Shown piece after piece: positions 1 to 8,147 of a DNA stretch of 64,000 nucleotides. The number at the start of each line of letters is the position of its first letter. The stretch's first letter is position 1. The notes below the pieces were generated by a model. That model did not search any database, was not told where the DNA came from, and saw only the letters and a program-made list of their open reading frames with translations. This DNA comes from Janthinobacterium sp. PAMC25594 (GTDB taxonomy: Bacteria; Pseudomonadota; Gammaproteobacteria; Burkholderiales; Burkholderiaceae_D): positions 3,410,001 through 3,474,000 of the forward strand of contig NZ_CP080377.1 in NCBI RefSeq assembly GCF_019443505.1, given 5' to 3'. A program made the translations under genes and the position numbers.

Positions 1-308
1 AACTTGGTGCCGTCGATAACGGAGCCGCCACCGACGGCCAGCAGGAAGTCCAGTTTCTCGCCGCGCACCTGGGCCACGGCGCGCATCAGGGTCTCATAGC
101 TGGGATTGGGTTCGATGCCGCCAAACTCCCGCACCGTGCGCTGGCCCAGCGCAGTTCGCACTTCGGCCAGGGTGCCCGTCTTTTCCGCACTGGCGCCGCC
201 GTACAAGATCAGCACGCGCGCATCGTGCGGCACGAGGGTGGACAATTTGTCTACCGTGTCGGTACCGAAGACGATACGGGTCGGGTTGTGGAATTCAAAA
301 TTCTTCAT
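1..308 (-). CDS. yqhD: NADPH-dependent aldehyde reductase YqhD (N-terminal part, runs off left edge)
   Basis: The visible 102 residues are the N-terminus of an iron-containing (group III) alcohol dehydrogenase and match Escherichia coli YqhD as I remember it: an NF.....TRI.FG start, the stretch FGGIEPNP.YETLM and the nucleotide-binding LLAVGGGSV.DGTK motif near residues 89-102. YqhD reduces short aldehydes such as methylglyoxal, acrolein and malondialdehyde with NADPH in the cytoplasm. The ATG at 306-308 has an AAGGAG Shine-Dalgarno about five bases upstream. The metal-binding C-terminal half lies outside the window. It is transcribed from its own promoter, which overlaps an operator shared with the neighbouring NemR-like repressor, so derepression by reactive electrophiles is the likely control. 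The product call is strong; completeness cannot be judged. Confidence 0.9.
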   Translation of the reverse strand, partial: MKNFEFHNPTRIVFGTDTVDKLSTLVPHDARVLILYGGASAEKTGTLAEVRTALGQRTVREFGGIEPNPSYETLMRAVAQVRGEKLDFLLAVGGGSVIDGTK

Positions 309-322
309 GCTGCTCCTTTATT

Positions 323-352
323 ATTAGACTGGTCGTCTAGAATGCGGTTCAA
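323..352 (-). promoter_or_regulatory. Promoter and NemR-type operator of yqhD
   Basis: On the minus strand a -35 TTGAAC (347-352) is followed by an 18-base spacer and a -10 TCTAAT (323-328). The palindrome TAGAC-N5-GTCTA occupies 325-339, overlapping the spacer and -10, so a bound repressor would block RNA polymerase. The same palindrome precedes the repressor gene at 1013-1027. Confidence 0.75.
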
Positions 353-378
353 AAAAACGCGGATGTCTGTCATCCGCG
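351..378 (-). terminator. Rho-independent terminator of the nemR-like gene
   Basis: Minus-strand hairpin of eight pairs, CGCGGATG/CATCCGCG (358-365 with 371-378) with a five-base loop, followed by seven T residues. It separates the repressor transcript from yqhD. Confidence 0.8.
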
Positions 379-390
379 TATCTGGCGCCC

Positions 391-993
391 TTATTGATCC
401 GGCGACAGCTGCAGCATGGCCAGGGTCGCCCGCCAGGCCGTTTGCAAGGCGCTGGCGTCGCGCCGCAGCTTGGTCAGCATGGCCGCGCCCAGCCACAGCT
501 GGTACAAGGTGGCGGCCATTTGCACCGGATCGGCCACCGATGGCAGCGAATCGTCCACCCTGCCCCGCGCGATGGCCAGGGCCAGCCTGGCGATGATGCG
601 GTGGGTGCCGTCGAGCAGCGCCACGCGCATCGGTTCGGACATGTCCGCCACTTCGCTGCTGAGCTTGACCACCAGGCAGCGGCAGTCGCAGCCGCTGCCA
701 TCGAGACTCTCGCTGGTCCAGCTGGCCCAATACGCCATCAGCGACCGCGCCGCGCTCTGGCCCGGCTGGTCCAGCACGTCTTCCATCCCGGCCAGGTAGC
801 CGGTGACGTAATCTTCCAGCATCGCCTCGCCAAACAATTCCTTGGACTTGAAGTAATGGTAGAACGATCCCTTGGGCACATCGGCGGCCGACAAAATCTC
901 GTTCAGCCCCACGCCGGCAAAGCCCTTGCGCGTGATGATGGCCTTGCCCTGGTCGATAATGTGCTGGCGCACGTCGGTGTATTCAGCTTTCAT
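391..993 (-). CDS. nemR: TetR-family repressor, NemR-like
   Basis: A 200-residue TetR regulator. The N-terminal helix-turn-helix (about residues 10-50, with VPKGSFYHYF.SKE.FG) and the stretch CLVVKLSSEVADMSE around residues 100-115 closely resemble E. coli NemR, including the cysteine in front of LxVKLS that corresponds to the redox-sensing Cys106. NemR senses hypochlorite and electrophiles and represses detoxification genes, which fits the adjacent yqhD. I chose the ATG at 991-993 rather than one six codons upstream because the -10 box TACAAT (1000-1005) ends six bases before it; the mRNA may be nearly leaderless. An AcuR-like role (acryloyl-CoA response) is the main alternative. A terminator follows the gene. 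Confidence 0.85.
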   Translation of the reverse strand: MKAEYTDVRQHIIDQGKAIITRKGFAGVGLNEILSAADVPKGSFYHYFKSKELFGEAMLEDYVTGYLAGMEDVLDQPGQSAARSLMAYWASWTSESLDGSGCDCRCLVVKLSSEVADMSEPMRVALLDGTHRIIARLALAIARGRVDDSLPSVADPVQMAATLYQLWLGAAMLTKLRRDASALQTAWRATLAMLQLSPDQ

Positions 994-999
994 GCGATG

Positions 1000-1028
1000 A
1001 TTGTAGCACAATTAGACCAGTCGTCTAG
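1000..1028 (-). promoter_or_regulatory. Autoregulated promoter/operator of the nemR-like gene
   Basis: Minus-strand -10 TACAAT at 1000-1005 with the operator TAGAC-N5-GTCTA at 1013-1027 covering the -35 region. No good -35 hexamer is visible (TAGACG at 16-base spacing is the closest). Transcription should begin at or next to the A of the start codon. Confidence 0.65.
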
Positions 1029-1053
1029 CGTGAGTAAACCCGAGAAGCAAATT

Positions 1054-1084
1054 CCGGGGTCGGACCCTGAGGGTCCGACCCCGG
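1054..1084. repeat. GGGGTCGGACCC-type dispersed palindrome
   Basis: A near-perfect inverted repeat, CCGGGGTCGGACCC with a TGA centre and GGGTCCGACCCCGG, between the end of the hydratase gene and the nemR promoter. The right arm, GAGGGTCCGACCCC, recurs at 29184-29196, so this is an interspersed repeat. It may act as a transcription terminator. Confidence 0.7.
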
Positions 1085-1115
1085 CAGTGCCGCATTTGGG
1101 TTTGCTTACTGGAAC

Positions 1116-1895
1116 CTATACAAACTTCTTGAAATCGGGCTTCCGCTTTTCAAAGAAGGCCGTAAACGCTTCCTTCGCTTCGGCGCCGCCCAGCATGGCG
1201 CTGAACAGTTTGTTTTCGTCCGCGATGGCCGCCTTCATCGGCTCCATGCGGCTTTGCTTCATCAGGCGCTTGGTGGCGCGGATCGAGGCCGCTGGCAGGG
1301 CCACCAGCTTGGCGGCCTGCCCTTGCGCGAACGTCATCAGGTCGTACAGGGGCACGACTTTCGACACCAGGCCCATTTCCAGCGCCTCGCTGGCCGGGAA
1401 GGACTCGCCCAGCATCAGCTTTTCCGCCGCGCGCGGGTAGCCGGCCAGTTGCGTGAGCAGCAGGCTGGAACCGAATTCGGGGCACAGGCCCAGCTGCGTA
1501 AACGGCATCGAGAAACTGGCATTGTCGGCCGCGTAGACGAGGTCACAGTGCATCAACAAGGTCGTGCCGATGCCGATGGCGGGGCCGGAGACGGCCGCCA
1601 CCACGGGCTTGCTGCTGCCGTACAGCGCGCGCATGAACTGGAACACGGGACGGTCATGGTCGAGCGAGCCATCCTTCGGGCGCGCCGTCTTCATGAAGTC
1701 ATCGAGGTCGTTGCCGGCCGTGAAAATCTCGCGCTTGCCGCAGATCAGGATGGCGCGCACGGCGTCGTCCGTCTCGGCCGCCACCAGCGCATCGGCCAGG
1801 GTCTGGTACATGGCGCCCGTGATCGCATTCTTGCGTTCCAGGCGGTTGAATTCCAGGGTCAGGATGCCCTCGCTCGTGCTGCACAAAATATCCAT
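1116..1895 (-). CDS. Enoyl-CoA hydratase/isomerase (crotonase family)
   Basis: A 259-residue crotonase-fold protein of normal length. FTAGNDLDDF near residues 57-66 and the oxyanion-hole region PVVAAVSGPAIGIGTTLLMHCD near residues 98-119 are typical. The position of the second catalytic acid reads LCPEFGSS, a pattern common in hydratase/isomerase paralogues. It would hydrate 2-enoyl-CoA or shift double bases of unsaturated acyl-CoA in the cytoplasm. The start has GGAG six bases upstream. It lies downstream of the fad operon but a hairpin terminator separates them, so it may be transcribed independently. The exact substrate cannot be told. Confidence 0.85.
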   Translation of the reverse strand: MDILCSTSEGILTLEFNRLERKNAITGAMYQTLADALVAAETDDAVRAILICGKREIFTAGNDLDDFMKTARPKDGSLDHDRPVFQFMRALYGSSKPVVAAVSGPAIGIGTTLLMHCDLVYAADNASFSMPFTQLGLCPEFGSSLLLTQLAGYPRAAEKLMLGESFPASEALEMGLVSKVVPLYDLMTFAQGQAAKLVALPAASIRATKRLMKQSRMEPMKAAIADENKLFSAMLGGAEAKEAFTAFFEKRKPDFKKFV

Positions 1896-1904
1896 GTCGT
1901 CTCC

Positions 1905-1940
1905 AAAAAGATAAAGGGCGCCGAGGTATCCCCAGCGCCC
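1905..1940 (-). terminator. Hairpin terminator upstream of the hydratase gene
   Basis: Minus-strand stem GGGCGC/GCGCCC (1935-1940 with 1916-1921) followed by a T-rich run TTTATCTTTTT. It lies between the thiolase gene and the hydratase gene, so it likely ends the fad operon transcript. Confidence 0.6.
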
Positions 1941-1980
1941 AAGTTTTGACTAATCTTATCTGACCACTTACGTCACGACG

Positions 1981-2092
1981 CCTGGCAGAAGCGTAGCGAG
2001 CGGCAGCGAGTTGTGGCCGAGACGCGCAGCTGTGCGAAGGCACAGTGAGCATCGCAGGCCGCGAATCGCAACGCGCAGTAGCTTATGCCAGG
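1981..2092. repeat. Long imperfect hairpin, MITE/REP-like element
   Basis: The arms CCTGGCAGAAGC (1981-1992) and GCTTATGCCAGG (2081-2092) are inverted copies with one mismatch. The roughly 90 bases between fold on themselves, with CTGTGC/GCACAG at the centre. The element ends six bases before the thiolase stop codon and holds no coding region. Confidence 0.5.
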
Positions 2093-2097
2093 TGACA

Positions 2098-3294
2098 TCA
2101 GACGCGCTCGAAGATTCCTGCCGCGCCCATGCCGGCGCCCACGCACATCGTGACCATGCCGTACTTCTGCTTGGTGCGCTGCAGCGCGTGGATCACGGTA
2201 GCGGCGCGGATGGCACCGGTGGCGCCCAGCGGGTGGCCCAGGGCGATCGCGCCGCCCATCGGGTTGACCTTCGATGGGTCCAGGCCCAGGTCGCCGATGA
2301 CGGCCAAGGCTTGCGCGGCAAATGCTTCGTTCAGCTCGATCCAGTCCAGCTGGTCTTGCGTGATGCCGGCGGCGGCGCACGCCGCGGGAATCGCGAATTT
2401 CGGACCGATGCCCATGATTTCCGGCGGCACGCCGCGCACGGCGAACGAGGAGAATTTCGCCAGCGGGGTCAGGTTATGCTCGCGCAAAATCTTCTCGCTG
2501 ACGATCAGCAGCGCACCGGCGCCGTCGGACATCTGCGAGCTGTTGGCGGCCGTGACGGTGCCCTTGGCGGCAAACACGGGTTTCAGTTTGCCCAGCGACT
2601 CCATCGTCGAATCGGCGCGCGCGCCTTCGTCGGTGTCGACGGTGCGGCGGCTCACATCAACCTGGCCGGTGGCCAGGTTCGGCGTGCGCGTGATGATTTC
2701 GACGGGCGTCGTTTCGGCCTTGAAGAAACCGGCTTGCTGCGCGGCGATGGCGCGGCGGTGCGATTCAACGGAGAACGCGTCCTGCTGTTCGCGCGACACT
2801 TTCCATTGCTGCGCCACTTTCTCGGCCGTCAGGCCCATGCCGTAGGCCATGCCGATGTTTTCGTCGCTGAACATGTCCAGGTTCATCGATGGGTGATGGC
2901 CCATCATCGGCACCATCGACATCGATTCGATGCCGCCGGCGATCATCACGTCGGCTTCGCCCACGCGGATGCGGTCGGCGGCCATGGCGATGGCCGTGAT
3001 GCCCGAGGCGCAGTAGCGGTTGACGGTGACGCCGCCGACGGTTTTCGGCAAGCCGGCCAGCAGCACCGAGTTACGCGCAATATTAAAACCTTGTTCCGCT
3101 TCCGGGAACGAGCAGCCGATGATGGCGTCGGTGATCAGCGCCGGGTCGAGGCCAGGCGCTTGCGCCAGGGCCGATTGCAGCACGCGCACCAGCAGGTCGT
3201 CCGGGCGGGTGTTTCTGAACATGCCGCGCGGCGCCTTGCCGATCGGGGTGCGGGTTGCAGAGACGATGTAGGCGTCTTGAAGTTGTTTGCTCAT
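2098..3294 (-). CDS. fadA: Acetyl-CoA C-acyltransferase (3-ketoacyl-CoA thiolase)
   Basis: A 398-residue thiolase of typical length. The acylated cysteine is Cys95 in NRYCASG, the catalytic histidine is His354 in GHPLGATGA, and the second active-site cysteine is Cys384 in MCVGAGMG. It cleaves 3-ketoacyl-CoA with CoA to acetyl-CoA and a shortened acyl-CoA in the last step of beta-oxidation. It is the last gene of a minus-strand operon with acyl-CoA dehydrogenase, a dehydrogenase/hydratase fusion and a thioesterase, all on the same strand with small gaps. No strong ribosome-binding site is visible upstream. Gene order resembles the fadN-fadA-fadE set of Bacillus, so the symbol is by analogy. 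Confidence 0.92.
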   Translation of the reverse strand: MSKQLQDAYIVSATRTPIGKAPRGMFRNTRPDDLLVRVLQSALAQAPGLDPALITDAIIGCSFPEAEQGFNIARNSVLLAGLPKTVGGVTVNRYCASGITAIAMAADRIRVGEADVMIAGGIESMSMVPMMGHHPSMNLDMFSDENIGMAYGMGLTAEKVAQQWKVSREQQDAFSVESHRRAIAAQQAGFFKAETTPVEIITRTPNLATGQVDVSRRTVDTDEGARADSTMESLGKLKPVFAAKGTVTAANSSQMSDGAGALLIVSEKILREHNLTPLAKFSSFAVRGVPPEIMGIGPKFAIPAACAAAGITQDQLDWIELNEAFAAQALAVIGDLGLDPSKVNPMGGAIALGHPLGATGAIRAATVIHALQRTKQKYGMVTMCVGAGMGAAGIFERV

Positions 3295-3354
3295 TTTATT
3301 CTTTCAAAGATGTTGAACGAGGTTCGTGTTCTGTCGAATGTCCGGGATGCTGGT

Positions 3355-3852
3355 CTATCGCTTCTGCGACAAATACCAGTCCACCGTCACCTGTGCCGCC
3401 AGCGTGCCTTCGGAGTCGAAAATGTCGACTGCCACGGGAAACGCCACCTTGCCGTCCTGCGCCAGCTGCGCCTTCAAGGCCGCCAGGTCGCCCGGCACCC
3501 GGCCTTCGGCGCGCGTCGCGCCCCGGGCCAGCTTCTGGTAGGCGATGCGCGACTCCTTGGCCACCGGGCGCAAGCCCAGTATCAGCTCGGCGAAACCGCC
3601 AGCCATGGCCGCGCCGGACGCCGTTTCGGCCAGGGTAAACAAGGCGCCCGCATGCTGCGTGCCCAGGTGATTATTCAGTTTTGGATCTTCCGGCATCGAC
3701 ACCCTGGAGGTGCCGGCGCCGATCTCGTCGATGCTGATCCCCAGCAGCCGCACGAAGGGCAAGGTGTCCATCATCTGTTGTTTGATACGGTCATACACCA
3801 TGCTTGGCCTCACGCGCAGCAGTACTTTAAAAACAAGGGACAGGATCGTCAT
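3355..3852 (-). CDS. Hotdog-fold thioesterase (PaaI/DUF4442-like)
   Basis: A 165-residue protein with the hotdog pattern N.HLGTQHAGALFTLAETASGAAM near residues 60-82, which holds the catalytic region of PaaI-type acyl-CoA thioesterases, and a closing strand VTVDWYLSQ. The N-terminal 30 residues are an amphipathic extension (FKVLLRVRPSMVYDRIKQQ). It lies between the beta-oxidation fusion gene (11-base gap) and the thiolase gene, so it probably hydrolyses stalled acyl-CoA intermediates to recycle CoA. Substrate chain length cannot be read from the sequence. Confidence 0.75.
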   Translation of the reverse strand: MTILSLVFKVLLRVRPSMVYDRIKQQMMDTLPFVRLLGISIDEIGAGTSRVSMPEDPKLNNHLGTQHAGALFTLAETASGAAMAGGFAELILGLRPVAKESRIAYQKLARGATRAEGRVPGDLAALKAQLAQDGKVAFPVAVDIFDSEGTLAAQVTVDWYLSQKR

Positions 3853-3863
3853 CGACGTTGTGC

Positions 3864-6263
3864 TTAGTTGCGTACCGGCTTACCGGTTTGCATCATGCCC
3901 ATGATCCGTTCCTGGGTTTTCGGATGGTTCAACAGCTCCAGGAATGCCTTGCGTTCCATATCCAGCAGCCACTGTTCGCTGACGAAACTGCCCTGGTCCA
4001 CGTCGCCGCCCGATACGATCTCGGCGATCATTTCGCCCAGCTTGAAATCGTGCGCCGAAATGAAGCCGCCGTCGCGCATGTTGACCAGCTGCGCCTTGAT
4101 GGTGCCCCAGCCGTAACGGCCCGTGACCTGGATCAGCGAAGGAAGCGCCGGACGGAAGCCCGCGTCGAACATGGCGCGCGCTTCGACCTTGGCCACGTGC
4201 AGCAGCTCGTAGGCGTTGAACACGATCACGTCGTCTTCTTTCAGGTAGCCCATTTTCTTCGCTTCCAGCGCCGATTTCGACACGTTGGCGGTGGCCGCAT
4301 TGGTGAAGCCCGTTTTCAGGAATTGCAGGATATCGTTACCCTTGGCTTCCTTGTAGGCGCGCTGCGCCGCTTCCTTCAAGCCGCCGCCGGCTGGAATCAG
4401 GCCCACGCCCACTTCCACCAGGCCGATGTAGGACTCGATCGAGGCCACGCGCTTCGAGGAGTGCAAGGCCAGCTCGCAACCGCCGCCCAGTGCCAGGCCC
4501 GCGACCGCGGCGATCACCGGCACGTTCGCGTATTTCAGCGACATGAAGGTGTTTTGCAGTTCGGCGATAATCGGATCGACGGCTTTCACGCCGCCTTGCA
4601 TGAAGGCAGGCAGGGCCGATTGCAGGTCGGCGCCGGCCGAGAAGGCACCGCCTTCGGCTGCGTCGGCGTGCCAGATGACCAGCCCTTTGAAGTTCTTCTC
4701 GGCTTCAGCCAATGCCAGTTTCAGGCCATTGATCACGCCTTCGCCGATCACGTGCATCTTGGTCTTGAACGAGATGATCAGGACGTCGTCGCCCGTATGC
4801 CAGACGCGCACGGATTCGTCTTCGAAGACGGTGGTGCCGGCGGTCTTGCCGTCGATGGCACCGCTGCCCAGTACTGGCGCGCGGAACTGCTGGCGGTCGT
4901 ACACGGCCAGGCTCGAACGGGGCACGAAGCTGTTCGACACGGCGGAATACGAACCTTCCGGCGTGTGCACGCCGCCTTTTTCAGCGACCGGACCTTCGAA
5001 GACCCAGGCAGGCAACGGTGCGTTGCACAGCGCGTGGCCGGCGTCGATGTCTTCCTTGACCCAGTTGGCCACTTGCAGCCAGTTCGATGCCTGCCACGTT
5101 TCAAACGGACCGACGTTCCAGCCGAAGCCCCAGCGCATGGCGAAGTCGATGTCGCGCGCATTGTCGGCCACGGTGTCCAGATGAATGGCGATGTAGTGGA
5201 AAGCGTCGCGGAAGATCGCCCACAGGAACTGGCCTTGTGGATTGGTCGATTCGCGCAGCGCCTTCATCTTCTTGACCGGATCCTTTTCTTTCAGGATGCG
5301 GGCGATGATGTCGGCGGCCTTGGCGCCGCCAGCGACGTATTCACCGGTGGCGAAATCGAGGCGTTGAATCTCCTTGCCGACCTTCTTGTAGAAGCCCGCG
5401 CCGCTCTTCTGGCCCAGCGCGCCTTTTTCCACCAGTTGCGCCAGCACGGCCGGCGTCTTGTAGACGGCGGCGAACGGATCGTTCGGCAGGTAGTCCTGCA
5501 TGGTCTTGATCACATGGCCCATGGTATCCAGGCCGACCACGTCCGCCGTGCGGAAGGTGCCCGACTTGGCGCGGCCCAGCTTGGAGCCGGTCAGGTCATC
5601 GACGACGTCCACGGACAGGCCGAATTTTTCCGCTTCGTGCACGATGGCCAGGATGCCGAACACGCCAACGCGGTTGGCGATGAAGTTCGGCGTGTCCTTG
5701 GCGCGCACGACGCCCTTGCCCAGGGTGGTGGTCAAAAAGCCTTCCAGCTGGTCGGCGATCTCGGGCTTGGTGAACTCGGTCGGGATGATCTCGACCAGGT
5801 GCATATAGCGCGGCGGGTTGAAGAAGTGCACGCCGCAGTAGCGCGATTTCAGGTCGGCGTCGAAGCCTTCGGCCAGCTTGGTGATCGACAGGCCCGAGGT
5901 GTTCGAGGCGAAGATCGCGTTCGGGCCGATATGCGGCGCGACCTTCTGGTACAGGTCGTGTTTCCAGTCCATGCGCTCGGCGATGGCTTCGATGATCAGG
6001 TCGCAACCGGCCAGCAGGTCCAGGTTGTCTTCGTAATTGGCCACCTGGATCAGCGCGGCGTCATCCTTGTTGCCCAGCGGGGCAGGCGACAGTTTTTTCA
6101 GGTTCTCGATGGCGCGCAGCACGATGCCATTCTTTGGTCCTTCCTTCGCTGGCAGGTCGAACAGCACGACCGGCACTTTCGCGTTGATGCAATGGGCGGC
6201 GATCTGCGCGCCCATCACGCCGGCGCCGAGGACGGCTACTTTTTTAACGATGAAATTGGTCAT
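3864..6263 (-). CDS. fadN: 3-hydroxyacyl-CoA dehydrogenase / enoyl-CoA hydratase fusion
   Basis: A 799-residue bifunctional beta-oxidation enzyme. Unlike E. coli FadB, the NAD-binding dehydrogenase domain is N-terminal (VAVLGAGVMGAQIAAH, residues about 9-24; FFNPP.YM.LVE near 187-200) and the crotonase domain is C-terminal (AVAGLALGGGCELALH near residue 590; VGVGLIPAGGG near 620). This order is that of Bacillus FadN/YusL. It hydrates enoyl-CoA and oxidises 3-hydroxyacyl-CoA. GAGGAAA precedes the ATG. It follows the acyl-CoA dehydrogenase gene by 14 bases and the downstream genes are tightly packed, so one transcript is likely, probably under the TetR protein at 8148-8750. Confidence 0.92.
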   Translation of the reverse strand: MTNFIVKKVAVLGAGVMGAQIAAHCINAKVPVVLFDLPAKEGPKNGIVLRAIENLKKLSPAPLGNKDDAALIQVANYEDNLDLLAGCDLIIEAIAERMDWKHDLYQKVAPHIGPNAIFASNTSGLSITKLAEGFDADLKSRYCGVHFFNPPRYMHLVEIIPTEFTKPEIADQLEGFLTTTLGKGVVRAKDTPNFIANRVGVFGILAIVHEAEKFGLSVDVVDDLTGSKLGRAKSGTFRTADVVGLDTMGHVIKTMQDYLPNDPFAAVYKTPAVLAQLVEKGALGQKSGAGFYKKVGKEIQRLDFATGEYVAGGAKAADIIARILKEKDPVKKMKALRESTNPQGQFLWAIFRDAFHYIAIHLDTVADNARDIDFAMRWGFGWNVGPFETWQASNWLQVANWVKEDIDAGHALCNAPLPAWVFEGPVAEKGGVHTPEGSYSAVSNSFVPRSSLAVYDRQQFRAPVLGSGAIDGKTAGTTVFEDESVRVWHTGDDVLIISFKTKMHVIGEGVINGLKLALAEAEKNFKGLVIWHADAAEGGAFSAGADLQSALPAFMQGGVKAVDPIIAELQNTFMSLKYANVPVIAAVAGLALGGGCELALHSSKRVASIESYIGLVEVGVGLIPAGGGLKEAAQRAYKEAKGNDILQFLKTGFTNAATANVSKSALEAKKMGYLKEDDVIVFNAYELLHVAKVEARAMFDAGFRPALPSLIQVTGRYGWGTIKAQLVNMRDGGFISAHDFKLGEMIAEIVSGGDVDQGSFVSEQWLLDMERKAFLELLNHPKTQERIMGMMQTGKPVRN

Positions 6264-6277
6264 ATTTTCCTCAAGTC

Positions 6278-8068
6278 TTAGAACAGGTCTGCGTCGAGTG
6301 CCATCAGGTTGGCCGAACCGGAACGCGCCTGACGGATCAGGGTTGCCGTTTCAGGCTGCAAGCGGGCGAAGTAGAAACGTGCGGTAGCCAGTTTGGCGGT
6401 ATAGAACTTGTCGCCGCTGGACTCTTTTTCGAGGGCGATCTTGGCCATCTGCGCGAACAAATAGCTGTAGATCATGTGGCCGACGACACGCAGGTAAGGC
6501 ACGCATGCCGCGCCCACTTCGTCAGGATTCTGGAAGGCTTTCATGCCGATTTCCATGGTCAGCTTGGTGACTTTGTCGCCCAGGTCGCCCAGTGGAGTGA
6601 CGAATTCGCTCATCGCTTCATCGGTGCCATTGTCTTCGACGAAGGCCTTGATCTTTTCGCCGAACTTGCGCAGCTTGGCGCCGTTGTCGCCGAGGATCTT
6701 GCGGCCCAGCAGATCCAGCGACTGGATCGTGTTCGTGCCTTCGTAGATCATGTTGATGCGCGCGTCACGCACATACTGCTCCATGCCCCACTCCGAGATG
6801 TAGCCGTGGCCGCCGAACACTTGCATCGCTTCCGAAGTGGCGATCCAGGCGTTGTCGGTAATGAAGGCCTTGATGACAGGGGTCAGCAGCGCCACTTCGT
6901 CGGCGGCTTCCTTGCGCACGTCGGCATCCGGGTGGTGCAGTTCGCGGTCGATCTGCAGCGCCACGTAGGAAGTGAAAGCGCGCGCGCCTTCGGCGTAGGC
7001 TTTGCCCGTCAACAGCATGCGGCGCACGTCAGGGTGCACGATGATGCGGTCGGCCGGCAGTTCCGGGTTCTTGATACCGGACAGCGAACGCATTTGCGTG
7101 CGGTCCTTGGCGTAGATCAGCGCGTTCTGGTAAGCGATTTCCGTCAGGCCCAGCGACTGCATGCCCACGCCCAGGCGGGCCGCGTTCATGAAGACGAACA
7201 TGGCGTTGAGGCCCTTGTTCGGCTGGCCGATGATCCAGCCTTTCGCGCCGTCCAGGTTCATCTGGCAGGTCGAGTTGCCGTGGATGCCCATTTTTTCTTC
7301 GATGGCGCCGCAGGTGATCGGGTTGCGCTCACCGACCGTGCCGTCCGCGTTCGGCAGGAATTTCGGCACCAGGAACAGCGAGATGCCTTTCGAGCCTTCC
7401 GGCGCGTCCGGCACGCGGGCCAGCACCAGGTGCAGGATGTTTTCCGCCATGTCATGCTCGCCGGCCGAGATGAAGATCTTGTTGCCGGTGATGGTCCAGG
7501 AACCGTCCGCCTCAGGCAGCGCCTTCGAGCGCAGCAGGCCCAGGTCGGTGCCGCAGTGCGGTTCGGTCAGGCACATGGTGCCCGTCCATTCGCCCGACAC
7601 CAGTTTCGGCAGATATACTTCCTTCTGGTGGTCGGTGCCGTGTTCCTTCAGGCACTCGTAGGCGCCGTGCGACAAGCCCGGGTACATGGACCAGGCCTGG
7701 TTCGACGAGTTCAGCATTTCATAGAACGAATTGTTCAGCACGACAGGCAAACCCTGGCCGCCGTATTGCGGATCGCAAGCCAAGGCCGCCCAGCCGCCTT
7801 CGACGTACTGTTTATACGCTTCTTTAAAGCCTTTAGGCGTGGTCACGCTTTTCGTGACGGGATCGTGGTGGCAGCCTTCGCGGTCGCCGGAGTGATTCAG
7901 CGGGAACAACACTTCGGAAGTGAACTTGCCACCCTCTTCCAGTACCTGGTTGATGATATCGGCGTCGACGTCGGCGTACGACGGCATTTGCTTCAGTTCT
8001 TCTTCCACTTGCAGGAACTCATGCAGAACGAATTGCATATCCCGGATTGGCGCGACGTATTGACCCAT
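6278..8068 (-). CDS. fadE: Acyl-CoA dehydrogenase (FadE-type, about 600 residues)
   Basis: A 596-residue flavin acyl-CoA dehydrogenase. The start at 8068 gives MGQYVAPIRDMQF and has CAGGAG upstream; in-frame codons further up have no support. It shows the FAD-binding CLTEPHCGTDL region near residues 160-170, FGGHGYISEWGMEQYVRD and the catalytic-base motif YEGTNTIQSLDL near residues 430-475, then the long C-terminal extension of the Pseudomonas PA0506/PA0508-type FadE proteins. It performs the first oxidation of beta-oxidation and passes electrons to ETF. It is the first structural gene of the fad operon, 79 bases after the TetR gene. Confidence 0.92.
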   Translation of the reverse strand: MGQYVAPIRDMQFVLHEFLQVEEELKQMPSYADVDADIINQVLEEGGKFTSEVLFPLNHSGDREGCHHDPVTKSVTTPKGFKEAYKQYVEGGWAALACDPQYGGQGLPVVLNNSFYEMLNSSNQAWSMYPGLSHGAYECLKEHGTDHQKEVYLPKLVSGEWTGTMCLTEPHCGTDLGLLRSKALPEADGSWTITGNKIFISAGEHDMAENILHLVLARVPDAPEGSKGISLFLVPKFLPNADGTVGERNPITCGAIEEKMGIHGNSTCQMNLDGAKGWIIGQPNKGLNAMFVFMNAARLGVGMQSLGLTEIAYQNALIYAKDRTQMRSLSGIKNPELPADRIIVHPDVRRMLLTGKAYAEGARAFTSYVALQIDRELHHPDADVRKEAADEVALLTPVIKAFITDNAWIATSEAMQVFGGHGYISEWGMEQYVRDARINMIYEGTNTIQSLDLLGRKILGDNGAKLRKFGEKIKAFVEDNGTDEAMSEFVTPLGDLGDKVTKLTMEIGMKAFQNPDEVGAACVPYLRVVGHMIYSYLFAQMAKIALEKESSGDKFYTAKLATARFYFARLQPETATLIRQARSGSANLMALDADLF

Positions 8069-8147
8069 AATTTTCTCCTGAAGGCGTTTAACTAAAGTGT
8101 TGTACTTGTGAACTGCGTGTGCGTTGCTGCGGATACTGCCTGACGGC

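Noticed and set aside
3858..6281. Very long plus-strand open frame antisense to the beta-oxidation fusion gene
   Set aside because: It mirrors the codon pattern of the real minus-strand gene in GC-rich DNA, has a His/Gln/Arg-rich composition and no recognisable domain. Similar antisense frames over aspS, the DUF3683 gene, the TPS exoprotein and others were set aside for the same reason.
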